This document shows, piece by piece, positions 1 to 8,635 of a DNA stretch of 64,000 nucleotides (the stretch's first letter is position 1; each line of letters opens with the position of its first letter). Source of the DNA: Billgrantia gudaonensis (lineage in GTDB: Bacteria > Pseudomonadota > Gammaproteobacteria > Pseudomonadales > Halomonadaceae); NCBI RefSeq assembly GCF_900100195.1, contig NZ_FNES01000002.1:186001-250000 (forward strand), read 5' to 3'. Position numbers and translations under genes: made by a program. The notes beneath the pieces were generated by a model, which was not told the DNA's origin, ran no database searches, and was given only the letters and a program-made list of their open reading frames with translations.

Positions 1-1
1 G

Positions 2-697
2 GGCGACATGCCCACCACGGCGCCGTTGATGCACCAGAGCGTACTGTGGCTGGTGCTGCTGATGACCTTCATGGGCGGGCGCATCATCGCACCGGCAGTG
101 AATGGCTACCTGATGCGTCAATTCGGTCAGTCCGGGGCCGGCGTGCAGCCGCGCATCGAGGCGGGGTTGATCGTGCTGCTGGGCGTCGCGCCCTTCCTGA
201 TGCTGTGGCCACGGTTGCAGCCGCTGGCGGCCGTGCTGGCGCTGGCCGCCGGAGGGCTGGTACTGCTGCGGCTCTACCGCTGGGGGCCGGGCCAGTGCCG
301 TCAGCGCCCGGATCTGCTGGCGCTGATGGCCGGCTACGCCTGGCTGGGTGTGGGGCTGGTGCTGATGGCGCGTACCTGGTGGCTGCCGGCTCACGACAGC
401 GCGCCACTGCATGCCTTCACCATCGGTGCCCTGGGCACGCTGGCCAGTACGGTGATGCTGCGCCAGGCGATCCTGCGTACCAAGGCACGGCCGGAGCGCG
501 AGTGGGCCCTGATGCCGCTGGTGGTGCTGTTCGCCACGGCGGCGATCCTGCGCCTGTGGGCGCTGGAAACCGGCAGCGCCTGGCTGGGCGTGCTGTGGGG
601 TGCGGCGCTGGCGTGGAGTCTTGCCTGGCTGCTGGTGGCCGGCCGGCTGTGGTACTGGATCGGCCGGCTGCCGACACCGCGCCCCTCCGCGAATTGA
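2..697 (+). CDS. nnrS: NnrS family heme-copper membrane protein, 3' part (first copy)
   Basis: The reading frame is already open at the left edge, so this is the C-terminal 230 or so residues of a protein that is normally about 400 aa. NnrS proteins are polytopic inner-membrane heme/copper proteins that lessen NO damage in denitrifiers. Visible here are six or seven hydrophobic segments and the family-typical stretches HAFTIGALGTLASTVMLR and MTFMGGRIIAPA, which match in layout the complete NnrS encoded at 39396-40607 (HALTIGGMGTMMLSMMAR, VVGGRVIAMFTANR). It is followed after 113 bases by hemN. The true start lies outside the window. Confidence 0.85.
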   Translation, partial: GDMPTTAPLMHQSVLWLVLLMTFMGGRIIAPAVNGYLMRQFGQSGAGVQPRIEAGLIVLLGVAPFLMLWPRLQPLAAVLALAAGGLVLLRLYRWGPGQCRQRPDLLALMAGYAWLGVGLVLMARTWWLPAHDSAPLHAFTIGALGTLASTVMLRQAILRTKARPEREWALMPLVVLFATAAILRLWALETGSAWLGVLWGAALAWSLAWLLVAGRLWYWIGRLPTPRPSAN

Positions 698-707
698 CCC
701 CGAGCAA
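694..707. promoter_or_regulatory. FNR/ANR/DNR-type box upstream of hemN
   Basis: TTGAC-N4-AGCAA matches 8 of 10 defined positions of the TTGAT-N4-ATCAA consensus. It overlaps the nnrS stop codon and lies 104 bases before the hemN start. hemN is a classic anaerobically induced gene, so a CRP/FNR-family activator site is expected here. FNR, ANR and DNR cannot be told apart from the site alone. Confidence 0.55.
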
Positions 708-810
708 GAGAGACGCGCCTGGCCGAGACGATGCGTATCGCCAATGGCATACTGGTGGCATGCGGCCATGGCCAGTCCATGCCCACCCTTTCAAGAGGTT
801 GTTTTCGACC

Positions 811-2196
811 ATGCAAGACGAGCTGCTGTTCAATCGCCCCCTGGTAGAGAAGTACGACCGGCCGGGGCCGCGCTACACGTCTTACCCCACGGCACCGCAG
901 TTTCACACGGCCTTCGCCGAGGACGACTATCGGGCCGCCGCCGAGCGCAGCAACCGGGTCGCCTCGCCCAAGCCGCTGTCGGTTTACGTGCACATCCCCT
1001 TCTGCAAGAGCCTGTGCTACTACTGCGCCTGCAACAAAATCATCACCCATAATACCGACCGTGCTGCCGAGTACCTGGCCTGGCTCGAGCGCGAGATCGA
1101 GGTTCAGGGAGCGCTGTTCGACGACACGCGGCGCATGACCCAGCTGCACCTGGGCGGCGGCACGCCCACCTACCTGACCAACGCGCAGCTCGGCGAGCTG
1201 ATGGCAGCGCTCGATGCGGCCTTCCACTTCGCCGAGCCCGCGGCGCGCGAGTTCTCCCTCGAAGTGGACCCGCGCACGGTGTCGCCCATCCAGATTCACG
1301 AGCTTCATGCCTTGGGTTTCAACCGCCTGAGCTTCGGCGTTCAAGACTTCGACCCCGAAGTGCAGAAAGCGGTGAACCGCGAGCAGAGCGAGGCGCAGGT
1401 GGTCGAGCTGGTCGAAGCGGCCCGCGAGGCCGGCTTCCAGTCGGTGAGCGTCGATCTCATCTACGGCCTGCCCCTGCAGACGGTGGCGAGCTTCGATGCG
1501 ACCCTCGACAAGATCATCGCCCTGCGCCCGGACCGGATCGCCACCTACAGCTATGCTCACCTGCCGGAGCTGTTCAAGGCGCAACGGCTGATTCGCCCCG
1601 AGGACATGCCGCCTCCCGAGCGCAAGCTGGAGCTGCTGGAACTGACCATTCGGCGTCTCACCGAGGCCGGCTACGTCTACATCGGCATGGACCACTTCGC
1701 ACTGCCGGGCGACGAACTCAGCCTGGCCCGCGAGAACGGCACCCTGCAGCGCAACTTTCAGGGCTATTCCACCCATGCCGACTGCGACATCGTGGGCCTC
1801 GGGATCACCGCCATCGGCAAGGTCGGCGACACCTACAGCCAGAACGTCAAGGAAACCGCCCAGTACCAGCACCGCCTGGAGAGTGGCCGGCTGCCGGTGA
1901 TGCGCGGCTACCGGCTCAACGACGACGACCGCCTGCGTCGCGACGTGATCAACGCCTTGATGTGCCATGGACGGGTCGACTTCGCCGATATCGAGGGGCG
2001 CCATGACATCGACTTTCGCGACACCTTCGCCGATGCTCTCGAGCAGTTGACCGAGATGGCCGACGACGGCCTGATCGCCATCCGCGAAGACGCGCTCGAG
2101 GTGCTGCCTGCCGGACGGCTGATGATGCGCAATCTGGCCATGGCCTTCGACGCCTACCTCAAGCCCGCCGAGGGTCGCTTCTCGCGTACGGTGTGA
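811..2196 (+). CDS. hemN: Oxygen-independent coproporphyrinogen III dehydrogenase HemN
   Basis: Radical-SAM enzyme that decarboxylates coproporphyrinogen III to protoporphyrinogen IX without O2, supplying heme for the cytochromes of denitrification. The 461-aa product has the HemN cluster motif CxxxCxxCxC (Cys65, 69, 72, 74 in PFCKSLCYYCACNK), the glycine-rich HLGGGTPTYL SAM motif near residue 110 and the HemN C-terminal domain. Length equals that of bacterial HemN. The ATG at 811 is chosen because it gives the family N-terminus; the frame stays open far upstream only because the DNA is GC-rich. An FNR-type box lies about 100 bases upstream. The product is cytoplasmic. Confidence 0.96.
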   Translation: MQDELLFNRPLVEKYDRPGPRYTSYPTAPQFHTAFAEDDYRAAAERSNRVASPKPLSVYVHIPFCKSLCYYCACNKIITHNTDRAAEYLAWLEREIEVQGALFDDTRRMTQLHLGGGTPTYLTNAQLGELMAALDAAFHFAEPAAREFSLEVDPRTVSPIQIHELHALGFNRLSFGVQDFDPEVQKAVNREQSEAQVVELVEAAREAGFQSVSVDLIYGLPLQTVASFDATLDKIIALRPDRIATYSYAHLPELFKAQRLIRPEDMPPPERKLELLELTIRRLTEAGYVYIGMDHFALPGDELSLARENGTLQRNFQGYSTHADCDIVGLGITAIGKVGDTYSQNVKETAQYQHRLESGRLPVMRGYRLNDDDRLRRDVINALMCHGRVDFADIEGRHDIDFRDTFADALEQLTEMADDGLIAIREDALEVLPAGRLMMRNLAMAFDAYLKPAEGRFSRTV

Positions 2197-2248
2197 GCGT
2201 TCAAACCATTGCGGCCGGCGACTCGCCGGCCCCCTGAGCCACCGCCTC

Positions 2249-3775
2249 ATGCTCGACGATACCCTGTTGGCCGATCTCACCGCCGATCTGCCCAGCGCCG
2301 TGCGCCTCCAGCGGCTGGTGCGGACCCTGCGCGAAGGCTTCCACTGCGGAGCCGTGTGCCTGCTACGCCTGCAGGATGGCGCACTGGCTCCGGTCGCCCT
2401 GGATGGGTTGGTGCGCGAGGCGCTGGGGCGACGCTTCGAGGTGGCGCGGCATCCGCGCCTGGCCACCATCCTGGCCAGTCGTCGCACCACCATCTTTCCG
2501 CCTGACTCGAGTCTGCCCGACCCCTACGACGGTCTGGTCGAGCAGCATCCCGGCGAACCCCTGCACGTGCACGACTGCATGGGCATCAGCCTGTACGTGG
2601 AGGGCGAGCCATGGGGGGTGTTGACCCTCGATGCCCTGGTTGCCGGCACCTTCGACGAAACCGCACATGCCGCTCTCGAACGCTACGCGCTGCTGATCGA
2701 GGCGGCGGTGCGGGTGACCCGTCTGGAGCGGGATTTGCGTGCGCTGCGCATGGCGCACCATGGCGAAGTGACCCGGGTCGAGCCTGGCGACGGCGGTGAG
2801 ATCCTCGGCCACAGCGCCGTGCTGCAGCGGCTGCTGCGCGAGCTCGACGTGGTGGCGGAATCCGATCTGCCGGTGCTGCTCTCCGGCGAGACCGGGGTGG
2901 GCAAGGAGCTGTTCGCGCGCCGTCTCTACCAGCGCTCGGCACGTCGCGACCGGCCTCTGGTGCAGGTCAACTGCGCCGCCCTGCCCGAGTCGCTGGCCGA
3001 AAGCGAGCTGTTCGGGCATGTGAAGGGGGCCTTTTCCGGGGCGACCGCAGAGCGCCCCGGGCGCTTCGAAGCCGCCGACGGCGGCACCCTGTTCCTCGAC
3101 GAAGTGGGCGAGCTGCCGCCGAGCATTCAGGCCAAGCTGCTGCGCGCGCTGCAGAACGGCGAGGTGCAGCGCCTGGGCGAGGACACCCCGCGCCAGGTCG
3201 ACGTGCGCATCATCGCCGCCACCAATCGCCGCCTGGCCGACTCCGTGCGTGAAGGCAGTTTTCGTGCCGACCTCTATCACCGTCTCTCCGTCTACCCGGT
3301 GGCGATTCCTCCCTTGCGCGAGCGGGGCAGCGATGTCCTGGTGCTGGCCGGTCATTTCCTGGAGATCAACCGGGCACGTCTCGGCGTGCGCAGCCTGCGC
3401 CTCTCGCCGGAGGCCGAAGCGGCACTCACCGCCTACGCCTGGCCGGGCAACGTCCGCGAGTTGGAGCACGTGATCAGCCGCGCCGCCATCAAGGCGCTGG
3501 GGCGAGGTGCGCGTCGCGACGACATCGTGACCCTCGAGCCGGACCAGCTGGATTTGCCGGTTGCCCGGAGCATTGGCGCGGTGGGCGATGCGGGGGCGTC
3601 CTTGGATCCGATCCAGACTGCGCGGCCGCTGCGCGATCAGGTGGAGCAGACGCAGCGTCGTGCCATTCGCCAGGCCCTGGCGGCGAGCGACGGGAGTTGG
3701 GCACAGGCCGCCCGCACGCTGGGGGTGGATGCTAGCAACCTGCACAAGCTGGCGCATCGGCTGGGGCTCAAGTAG
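2249..3775 (+). CDS. norR: NO-responsive sigma-54 activator NorR
   Basis: The 508-aa product has the three NorR domains: an N-terminal GAF domain (about 20-160) that in E. coli holds a mononuclear iron sensing NO, an AAA+ domain (about 185-420), and a C-terminal Fis-type helix-turn-helix (about 470-505). The AAA+ part shows Walker A GETGVGKE (213-220), the sigma-54 contact loop GAFSGA (260-265) and Walker [10 protein letters not shown]. Cys110 in HVHDCMGI corresponds in position to the conserved GAF cysteine of E. coli NorR. Length matches E. coli NorR (504). It needs sigma-54 promoters; the best candidate target seen is dnrN at 22778, with NorR boxes and a -24/-12 element. It may be read through from hemN, 52 bases upstream. 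Confidence 0.92.
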   Translation: MLDDTLLADLTADLPSAVRLQRLVRTLREGFHCGAVCLLRLQDGALAPVALDGLVREALGRRFEVARHPRLATILASRRTTIFPPDSSLPDPYDGLVEQHPGEPLHVHDCMGISLYVEGEPWGVLTLDALVAGTFDETAHAALERYALLIEAAVRVTRLERDLRALRMAHHGEVTRVEPGDGGEILGHSAVLQRLLRELDVVAESDLPVLLSGETGVGKELFARRLYQRSARRDRPLVQVNCAALPESLAESELFGHVKGAFSGATAERPGRFEAADGGTLFLDEVGELPPSIQAKLLRALQNGEVQRLGEDTPRQVDVRIIAATNRRLADSVREGSFRADLYHRLSVYPVAIPPLRERGSDVLVLAGHFLEINRARLGVRSLRLSPEAEAALTAYAWPGNVRELEHVISRAAIKALGRGARRDDIVTLEPDQLDLPVARSIGAVGDAGASLDPIQTARPLRDQVEQTQRRAIRQALAASDGSWAQAARTLGVDASNLHKLAHRLGLK

Positions 3776-3878
3776 CCGCTCGCGCCCCTGCGCTGCCATG
3801 CATGGCCGCCGCCGCCGTGCGGTGGACCGTCGCGTGGATCGAGAGTGGCGGCAAAAGGCAAGCGCAGATACAAAAAGT

Positions 3879-3925
3879 TAACCAGATATGGTGCTTGAAC
3901 CTGAGATATGGACTATATATGGTGT
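3879..3925. promoter_or_regulatory. Tandem NrdR boxes upstream of ubiT-nrdJab
   Basis: The 16-mer at 3910-3925 (GGACTATATATGGTGT) matches 13 of 16 positions of the NrdR consensus ACACWATATATWGTGT. A weaker 16-mer at 3879-3894 matches 10 of 16. Their starts are exactly 31 bases apart, i.e. three helical turns, the spacing expected of NrdR box pairs. NrdR represses ribonucleotide reductase operons, in agreement with nrdJ downstream. nrdR itself is not in the window. Confidence 0.72.
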
Positions 3926-3956
3926 GCAGGCCCCGGTCGGGGGCAATGGAGAGGGC

Positions 3957-3970
3957 TTGACGCATATCAG
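3957..3970. promoter_or_regulatory. FNR/DNR-type box and -10 element for ubiT-nrdJab
   Basis: TTGAC-N4-ATCAG matches 8 of 10 consensus positions. A TAGGAT -10 candidate at 3993-3998 puts the box centre near -41.5, the class II activator position, with a start site near 4005 and the ubiT ATG at 4077. Together with the upstream NrdR boxes, this fills the 301-base gap between norR and ubiT; no gene is visible in that gap. Confidence 0.6.
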
Positions 3971-4076
3971 TGCGCAGCGTGGCCAGGGCGCCTAGGATGA
4001 ACGGTTCGCCGGCCCGCGTGAAGAAGGGCCGACGGTTCATGGTCCAACGATGAGACGCCGACCAAGGAGAGTGCTC

Positions 4077-4550
4077 ATGCTGCCGCTGTCGCTGCCACGC
4101 CCCCCCGCCCCGACCCGTTTGATTCGTGCCATCGACCCGCGGGTGCCCCTGCCGGTCAAACGCCGAGTGATCGAGCCGGTGCTCAACCGTACCTTCGCCG
4201 AGCCTCTGGACGAAGGCGAGTTCGACGCCCTGGAAGGACGGCGCATCACCCTCGCCGTCGAGGATCTGGGCGTGGTGCTGACCCTTTCGCTGGTCAACGG
4301 TCGCTTGGTGCTGTGCGGCGAAGCTGGCGAGGCCACCATCCGCGGCGGCTGGCGGGAGTTCCTGTGCTTGGCTACGCGCCGCGAGGATCCCGACGCGCTG
4401 TTCTTCCAGCGCCGGCTGCTGATCGAGGGCGACACCGAGCTGGGGCTGATGGTCAAGAACCTGCTGGACAGCCGCGAAGAGGGCCTGGCCCAGGGCCGGC
4501 TGGGTGAGTGGCTGGTGCGCCTCGAGCGCCTGGCGCGGCGCGACGACTGA
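4077..4550 (+). CDS. ubiT: Anaerobic ubiquinone biosynthesis accessory factor UbiT (SCP2 domain)
   Basis: SCP2 sterol-carrier-domain protein of the YhbT/UbiT type, 157 aa. In E. coli UbiT binds lipid intermediates and works with UbiU-UbiV in O2-independent ubiquinone synthesis. The SCP2 core (about residues 35-130) and a typical C-terminus with TELGLMVKNLLDS are visible. The ATG at 4077 is preferred over one at 4050 because AAGGAGA sits at 4064-4070. ubiU and ubiV are in this window on the other strand (15991-17916). Here ubiT is the first gene of an apparent operon with nrdJa (32-base gap), linking quinone and dNTP synthesis under one anaerobic promoter. Confidence 0.88.
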   Translation: MLPLSLPRPPAPTRLIRAIDPRVPLPVKRRVIEPVLNRTFAEPLDEGEFDALEGRRITLAVEDLGVVLTLSLVNGRLVLCGEAGEATIRGGWREFLCLATRREDPDALFFQRRLLIEGDTELGLMVKNLLDSREEGLAQGRLGEWLVRLERLARRDD

Positions 4551-4582
4551 ACCGACTTTCGAGCTTGCGGAGACTTCCCGAC

Positions 4583-6694
4583 ATGAGCACTTCCACCAAG
4601 GCCGTCAAGACATCCAATGCGGTGCCGCTGCAGGTACCCTCGCGCGATATCTGGGACTCCAAGTATCGTCTCAAGGACCGTCACGGGCGGCCGGTGGACA
4701 AGGACGTGACGGCGACCTGGGATCGCGTGGCACGCGCCCTGGCAGCGGTGGAAGGCGACAAGGCCGACGAATGGCTGCCCAAGTTCCGCTGGGCGCTGGA
4801 AAACGGCGCCATCCCGGCCGGGCGCATCATGTCCAATGCCGGCGCCGAGGCCTACAAACCGGCGGTGAGCCTGATCAACTGCACGGTGTCGCGCACCATC
4901 CACGACTCCATGCACGACATCCTCGACTCCGTGGTGGATGCCGGCATGACCCTCAAGGCGGGCTGCGGCATCGGCTACGAGTTCTCCACCCTGCGCCACA
5001 AGGGTGCTTTCGTGTTCGGTGCCGGCGCCGGTACCAACGGCCCCCTGGCGTTCATGGACATCTACGACAAGATGTGCTTCACGGTGGCCTCCGCCGGGGG
5101 GCGTCGCGGCGCCCAGATGGGCACCTTCGACGTCGGTCATCCCGACGTGCGCCAGTTCATCGAGGCCAAGCGCGAAGCGGGGCGCCTGCGCCAGTTCAAC
5201 CTCTCGCTGCTGATCACCGACGAGTTCATGGAAGCGGTGAAGACCGACGCCGACTGGCCGCTGGCCTTTCCGCTGCATGCCGGCGAGAAGGACGACGTCG
5301 AACCCTCCGAGCTCATCTATCGCGACTGGCCGGTGATCGAGGAGGGCTACACCGTCGACGACGAGGGCCGCGTGGCCTGCCGCATCGTCGAGGTGATCAA
5401 GGCGCGCGAGCTGTGGGACACCATCATGCGTTCCACCTACGACTACGCCGAGCCGGGCTTCATCCTGATCGATCAGGTCAATCGCATGAACAACAACTGG
5501 TTCTGCGAGGAGATCCGTGCCACCAACCCGTGCGGCGAGCAGCCGCTGCCGCCGGAGGGTGCCTGCCTGCTGGGCTCGGTGAACCTGACCCGCTTCGTCA
5601 TCGACCCCTTCGGCAAGAAGCCGCGCTTCGACTGGGAGCGCTACCGCAAGGTGGTGGCGATCTTCACCCGCATGCTCGACAACGTGGTGGAGATCAGCGG
5701 TCTGCCGCTCGAGGGCCAGCGCCGCGAGATCGAGGCCAAGCGTCGTCACGGCATGGGCTTTCTCGGCCTGGGCTCCACCCTGACCATGCTCAAGATCCCC
5801 TACGGCTCGGCCGAGTCGCTGGCGTTCACCGAGGAGGTGAGCCGCAACCTGGCCATCGAAGGCTGGAAACAGGCGCTCGAACTCTCCCGCGAGAAGGGCA
5901 TGGCCCCGGTCCTCGCCGAGGACTTCGCGATCACGCCCAAGATGCTGCGCGAACGGCCCGAGCTCAAGAAGGACGGCTACGAGGTGGGCGACAAGGTGCC
6001 CGGCCGCATTCTGCATGCGCGCTACAGCCGCTACATGCAGAAGGTCGCCGAGGTGGAGCCGGAGCTGGTCGCCGCACTCGCCGAGCACGGCGCACGCTTC
6101 ACTCACCACAGCTCCATCGCGCCGACCGGCACCATCTCGCTGTCGCTGGGCAACAACGCGTCGAACGGCATCGAGCCGTCGTTCTCGCACCGCTACTTCC
6201 GCAACGTCATCCAGTCGGGCAAGAAGACCAAGGATCAGGTGGAAGTGGTCTCCTTCGAGTTGGCCGCCTACCGTCACTTCATCGCCGCCGACGCCGTGGA
6301 GAGCGATCTGCCCGACTATTTCATCACCGCCGACGCGGTGACCCCGGAACAGCACGTGGCGGTACAGGCGGCAGCGCAGACCTGGGTCGACTCGGCGATC
6401 TCCAAGACGGTCAACGTGCCGACCGAGTTTCCCTTCGAACAGTTCAAGAACCTCTACCTGGACGCCTACCAGAGCAAGCTCAAGGGCTGCACCACCTTCC
6501 GCTTCAATCCGGAGGCCTTCCAGGGCGTGCTGGTGCGCGAAGACGATCTCAAGAACACCACCTACGTCTTCGAGCTGGAGAACGGCGAGACCGTCGAGCT
6601 CGCCGGCGACGAGAAGGTGATCTACGACGGCGAGGAGCACAACGCGGCCAACCTGTATGATGCGCTGAAGGAGGGCACCTATGGTAAGTGGTAA
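4583..6694 (+). CDS. nrdJa: Adenosylcobalamin-dependent (class II) ribonucleotide reductase, catalytic subunit NrdJa
   Basis: The 703-aa product is the catalytic ten-stranded barrel of a class II reductase, which makes deoxyribonucleotides with an adenosylcobalamin radical and needs no oxygen. Motifs seen are the redox cysteine in SLINCTVS (Cys100), the active-site NPCGEQ (315-320, thiyl Cys317 and Glu319), TGTISLSLGNNASNGIEP and the conserved SAISKTVNVP. The C-terminal zinc/CxxC tail of one-piece NrdJ proteins is absent; it is encoded by the next gene, as in the Pseudomonas aeruginosa NrdJa/NrdJb split. The ATG at 4583 gives the expected MSTSTKAV-type N-terminus. Preceded by ubiT and by NrdR and FNR-type sites. 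Confidence 0.94.
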   Translation: MSTSTKAVKTSNAVPLQVPSRDIWDSKYRLKDRHGRPVDKDVTATWDRVARALAAVEGDKADEWLPKFRWALENGAIPAGRIMSNAGAEAYKPAVSLINCTVSRTIHDSMHDILDSVVDAGMTLKAGCGIGYEFSTLRHKGAFVFGAGAGTNGPLAFMDIYDKMCFTVASAGGRRGAQMGTFDVGHPDVRQFIEAKREAGRLRQFNLSLLITDEFMEAVKTDADWPLAFPLHAGEKDDVEPSELIYRDWPVIEEGYTVDDEGRVACRIVEVIKARELWDTIMRSTYDYAEPGFILIDQVNRMNNNWFCEEIRATNPCGEQPLPPEGACLLGSVNLTRFVIDPFGKKPRFDWERYRKVVAIFTRMLDNVVEISGLPLEGQRREIEAKRRHGMGFLGLGSTLTMLKIPYGSAESLAFTEEVSRNLAIEGWKQALELSREKGMAPVLAEDFAITPKMLRERPELKKDGYEVGDKVPGRILHARYSRYMQKVAEVEPELVAALAEHGARFTHHSSIAPTGTISLSLGNNASNGIEPSFSHRYFRNVIQSGKKTKDQVEVVSFELAAYRHFIAADAVESDLPDYFITADAVTPEQHVAVQAAAQTWVDSAISKTVNVPTEFPFEQFKNLYLDAYQSKLKGCTTFRFNPEAFQGVLVREDDLKNTTYVFELENGETVELAGDEKVIYDGEEHNAANLYDALKEGTYGKW

Positions 6695-6775
6695 GCCACG
6701 TCCTACTGCGATCGTGGTGGCTGTGAGTGGTCGCCACCCGGGTGTCAAAGCACAACAGATCCAAGGAGCCCTCTG

Positions 6776-7546
6776 ATGGCCGTCGAAATCAACTCCAAGA
6801 TCGTCTCCTACAGCGTCAAGAAGGCCGTGGAAGAGGCGCCGCTGGCCGACGAGAACCCGCTCACGGTGCGCATTCCCTCGCGCCCGGAGGGCACCCTCGA
6901 GGCCGTCTCCGAGAAGATCTCCTACGTCGGTGCCGAGGGGCGCAAGAAGGTCTACCTGCTGGTATCGTTCATGCCCGTGGAGGGCGTGCTCGACGGCAAG
7001 CGGGTGGTGATCGAGCGCCCGGTGGAGTTCTTCTTCCCCTCCGGCCAGCTCTCCAGCGAGCACCAGTGGATCACCGCCACCATGCGCAGCCTGTCGCTGG
7101 CGGCGCGGGGCGGCTACGTGACCCAGGCGGTGGCCGACCTGCGCAAGGTGGCCTGGGACAAGGGGCTGGTGCGCTGCGGCATGAACCGCTGGGGCAAGCC
7201 GATGTTCCACGACTCCGAAGTGGCGGCCATCGCCTGGTCGATCCAGCAGATCCTCTACCGCCGCGGTTTCCTCGACCAGGACGGCAACCAGGTGCCGGTG
7301 GAGGAACTGGTGCGCCGCTACGCCCACCGCCTGACCCATGGCCACGCCTGGCAGCCTTCGGCCGAAGAGGAGGACGAGGCGCCGGCCACCGGTACGGTCT
7401 CCCCCATCGGCGGCAGCGAGGCGAGCGGTGACAAGAGCGATGGCCCCACCGTGGTCGGCCACTGCCCCGAGTGTCGCGGCGAGCTGATCATGATGGATGG
7501 CTGCCCTACCTGCTATGCGGGTTGTGGCTGGTCCAAGTGCGGCTGA
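6776..7546 (+). CDS. nrdJb: Class II ribonucleotide reductase accessory/C-terminal subunit NrdJb
   Basis: The 256-aa product corresponds to the C-terminal part of class II reductases, detached from NrdJa as in P. aeruginosa. A TSCPD-type domain occupies about residues 10-190. The tail (about 228-256) carries the cysteine array CPEC...CPTCYAGCGWSKCG, the flexible redox tail that re-reduces the active site in one-piece enzymes. A low-complexity acidic linker (about 195-225) joins the two. The gene starts 81 bases after the nrdJa stop with an AAGGAG ribosome site at 6762-6767. A convergent-strand terminator follows at 7578-7602. Confidence 0.9.
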   Translation: MAVEINSKIVSYSVKKAVEEAPLADENPLTVRIPSRPEGTLEAVSEKISYVGAEGRKKVYLLVSFMPVEGVLDGKRVVIERPVEFFFPSGQLSSEHQWITATMRSLSLAARGGYVTQAVADLRKVAWDKGLVRCGMNRWGKPMFHDSEVAAIAWSIQQILYRRGFLDQDGNQVPVEELVRRYAHRLTHGHAWQPSAEEEDEAPATGTVSPIGGSEASGDKSDGPTVVGHCPECRGELIMMDGCPTCYAGCGWSKCG

Positions 7547-7577
7547 AAACTGGCTGCGCTCGGCCAGAATCCACCCA

Positions 7578-7602
7578 CGAAGCCGGGCATTGCCCGGCTT
7601 CG
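7578..7602. terminator. Bidirectional hairpin between nrdJb and deoR
   Basis: Perfect 12-base arms (CGAAGCCGGGCA and its complement) separated by one base form a strong stem with a small effective loop between two converging genes. No clear T tract is seen on either side. Confidence 0.6.
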
Positions 7603-7618
7603 GCACGTCTGGCATCGC

Positions 7619-8380
7619 TCAGGCGGCAACGATGCGCGGCCCGGGCTCTCCCTCCGCCGACGCCAATTTGGCGTCGTTCTCGGTGATCACCACGTCGAAG
7701 TCGCTGAGCCGGGCGAAGTAAGCAGGGCGGATCGCACCGAGCTTGCTCTCGTCCACTACCAGCAGGCGCTGGGCGGCGCTGGCGATGGCGGCCTGCTTCG
7801 GCGCTACCTCGTGGAAGTGGAAGCAGCTCACCCCGCGTTCGGCGTGCACGCCGGCGGCCGACAGAAAGGCGCGGTTGATGCCCAGGCGACGAATGGCATC
7901 GCCCATCGCATCGTCGGCGAAGGTCTGCGAGACGTCGTGGTAGAGCCCGCCGAGCAGCACCAGGCGCACGTTGGGTAGCCCGCTCACCGCATTGGCGACG
8001 TTCAGCGCGTAGGTCACCACGGTGATTGACTGAAAGTCTCCCAGCATGCCGAGCAGTGGCATCAGGGTGGTCCCGCAGTCGATGAACAGCGTATCGCCCT
8101 CGGCAATGAACGAGGCCGCCCCCTTGCACAGTCGATGCTTGGCCAGGTAGTGACTGCCCTGCTGCTCGTCGAGGTCGTAGACCGGCGCGAACAGAGGGTT
8201 GTCGGCCATCACCAGGCGGCCACCGAGGAAGGTCATGGCACCGTTGCTGGCCGCTACGTCGCGGCGAATGGTCATTTCCGAGACGCCGCACAGCTTGGCC
8301 GCCTCGCTGAGATGGATGGTCCCACCCCCAGACAAGGTCTCTTGTAGCCGAGCCAGGCGCTTGGCGCTTCGACCGTTCAT
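7619..8380 (-). CDS. deoR: DeoR-type transcriptional repressor of the deo operon
   Basis: The 253-aa product has an N-terminal DeoR winged helix (about 5-58, with LSEAAKLCGVSEMTIRRDV as recognition helix region) and a C-terminal sugar-phosphate sensing domain containing DCGTTLMPLL and GLYHDVSQTF. Length matches E. coli DeoR (252), which represses nucleoside catabolism genes and is induced by deoxyribose-5-phosphate. It diverges from the tsx-deo operon, and its substrate genes deoC/deoB make and use that inducer, so control of the neighbouring operon and itself is the natural reading. The operator was not identified with certainty. Confidence 0.88.
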   Translation of the reverse strand: MNGRSAKRLARLQETLSGGGTIHLSEAAKLCGVSEMTIRRDVAASNGAMTFLGGRLVMADNPLFAPVYDLDEQQGSHYLAKHRLCKGAASFIAEGDTLFIDCGTTLMPLLGMLGDFQSITVVTYALNVANAVSGLPNVRLVLLGGLYHDVSQTFADDAMGDAIRRLGINRAFLSAAGVHAERGVSCFHFHEVAPKQAAIASAAQRLLVVDESKLGAIRPAYFARLSDFDVVITENDAKLASAEGEPGPRIVAA

Positions 8381-8514
8381 CGACCCCCTACCTCCTCATC
8401 GTGGCACATCGTGTTGCTCCCATGCTGATCCAGGTACCGCCGAAATGCCACCGCCATGCCTCGCAGCGGGTTCGGCAGCGCCCAAAGGACTTTGAGCTGG
8501 TGAATGACGGCAAT

Positions 8515-8536
8515 AAATGTTAGAAAAATCACATTG
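8515..8536. promoter_or_regulatory. CRP/Vfr-type site in the deoR-tsx divergent region
   Basis: TGTTA-N6-TCACA at 8518-8533 matches 9 of 10 core positions of the CRP site, and the flanks AAA and TT also match (16 of 22 overall). It also contains TGTTAGAA (8518-8525), the E. coli DeoR half-operator, and a related TGTTATAG follows 21 bases later (8539-8546). E. coli deo genes are likewise under CRP and DeoR control. The 255-base gap holds no gene. Confidence 0.55.
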
Positions 8537-8635
8537 CATGTTATAGGTTTTACACTGAGGCTGCCTAGCGCAGGTCATGCTTTCACCCCCGGCACCGCCG
8601 GGACGCCAACAACGACAAACGTCTCGAGGCCACTG

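Noticed and set aside
4583-7546. nrdJ split as an assembly error
   Set aside because: The same NrdJa/NrdJb split is known from Pseudomonas aeruginosa, and each part here has its own start and ribosome site.
4037-7615. Open frame of about 1190 codons on the minus strand opposite ubiT-nrdJab
   Set aside because: Low-complexity His/Leu/Gly/Ala-rich translation with no family features, fully covered by well-supported genes on the plus strand; a typical antisense frame of GC-rich DNA.
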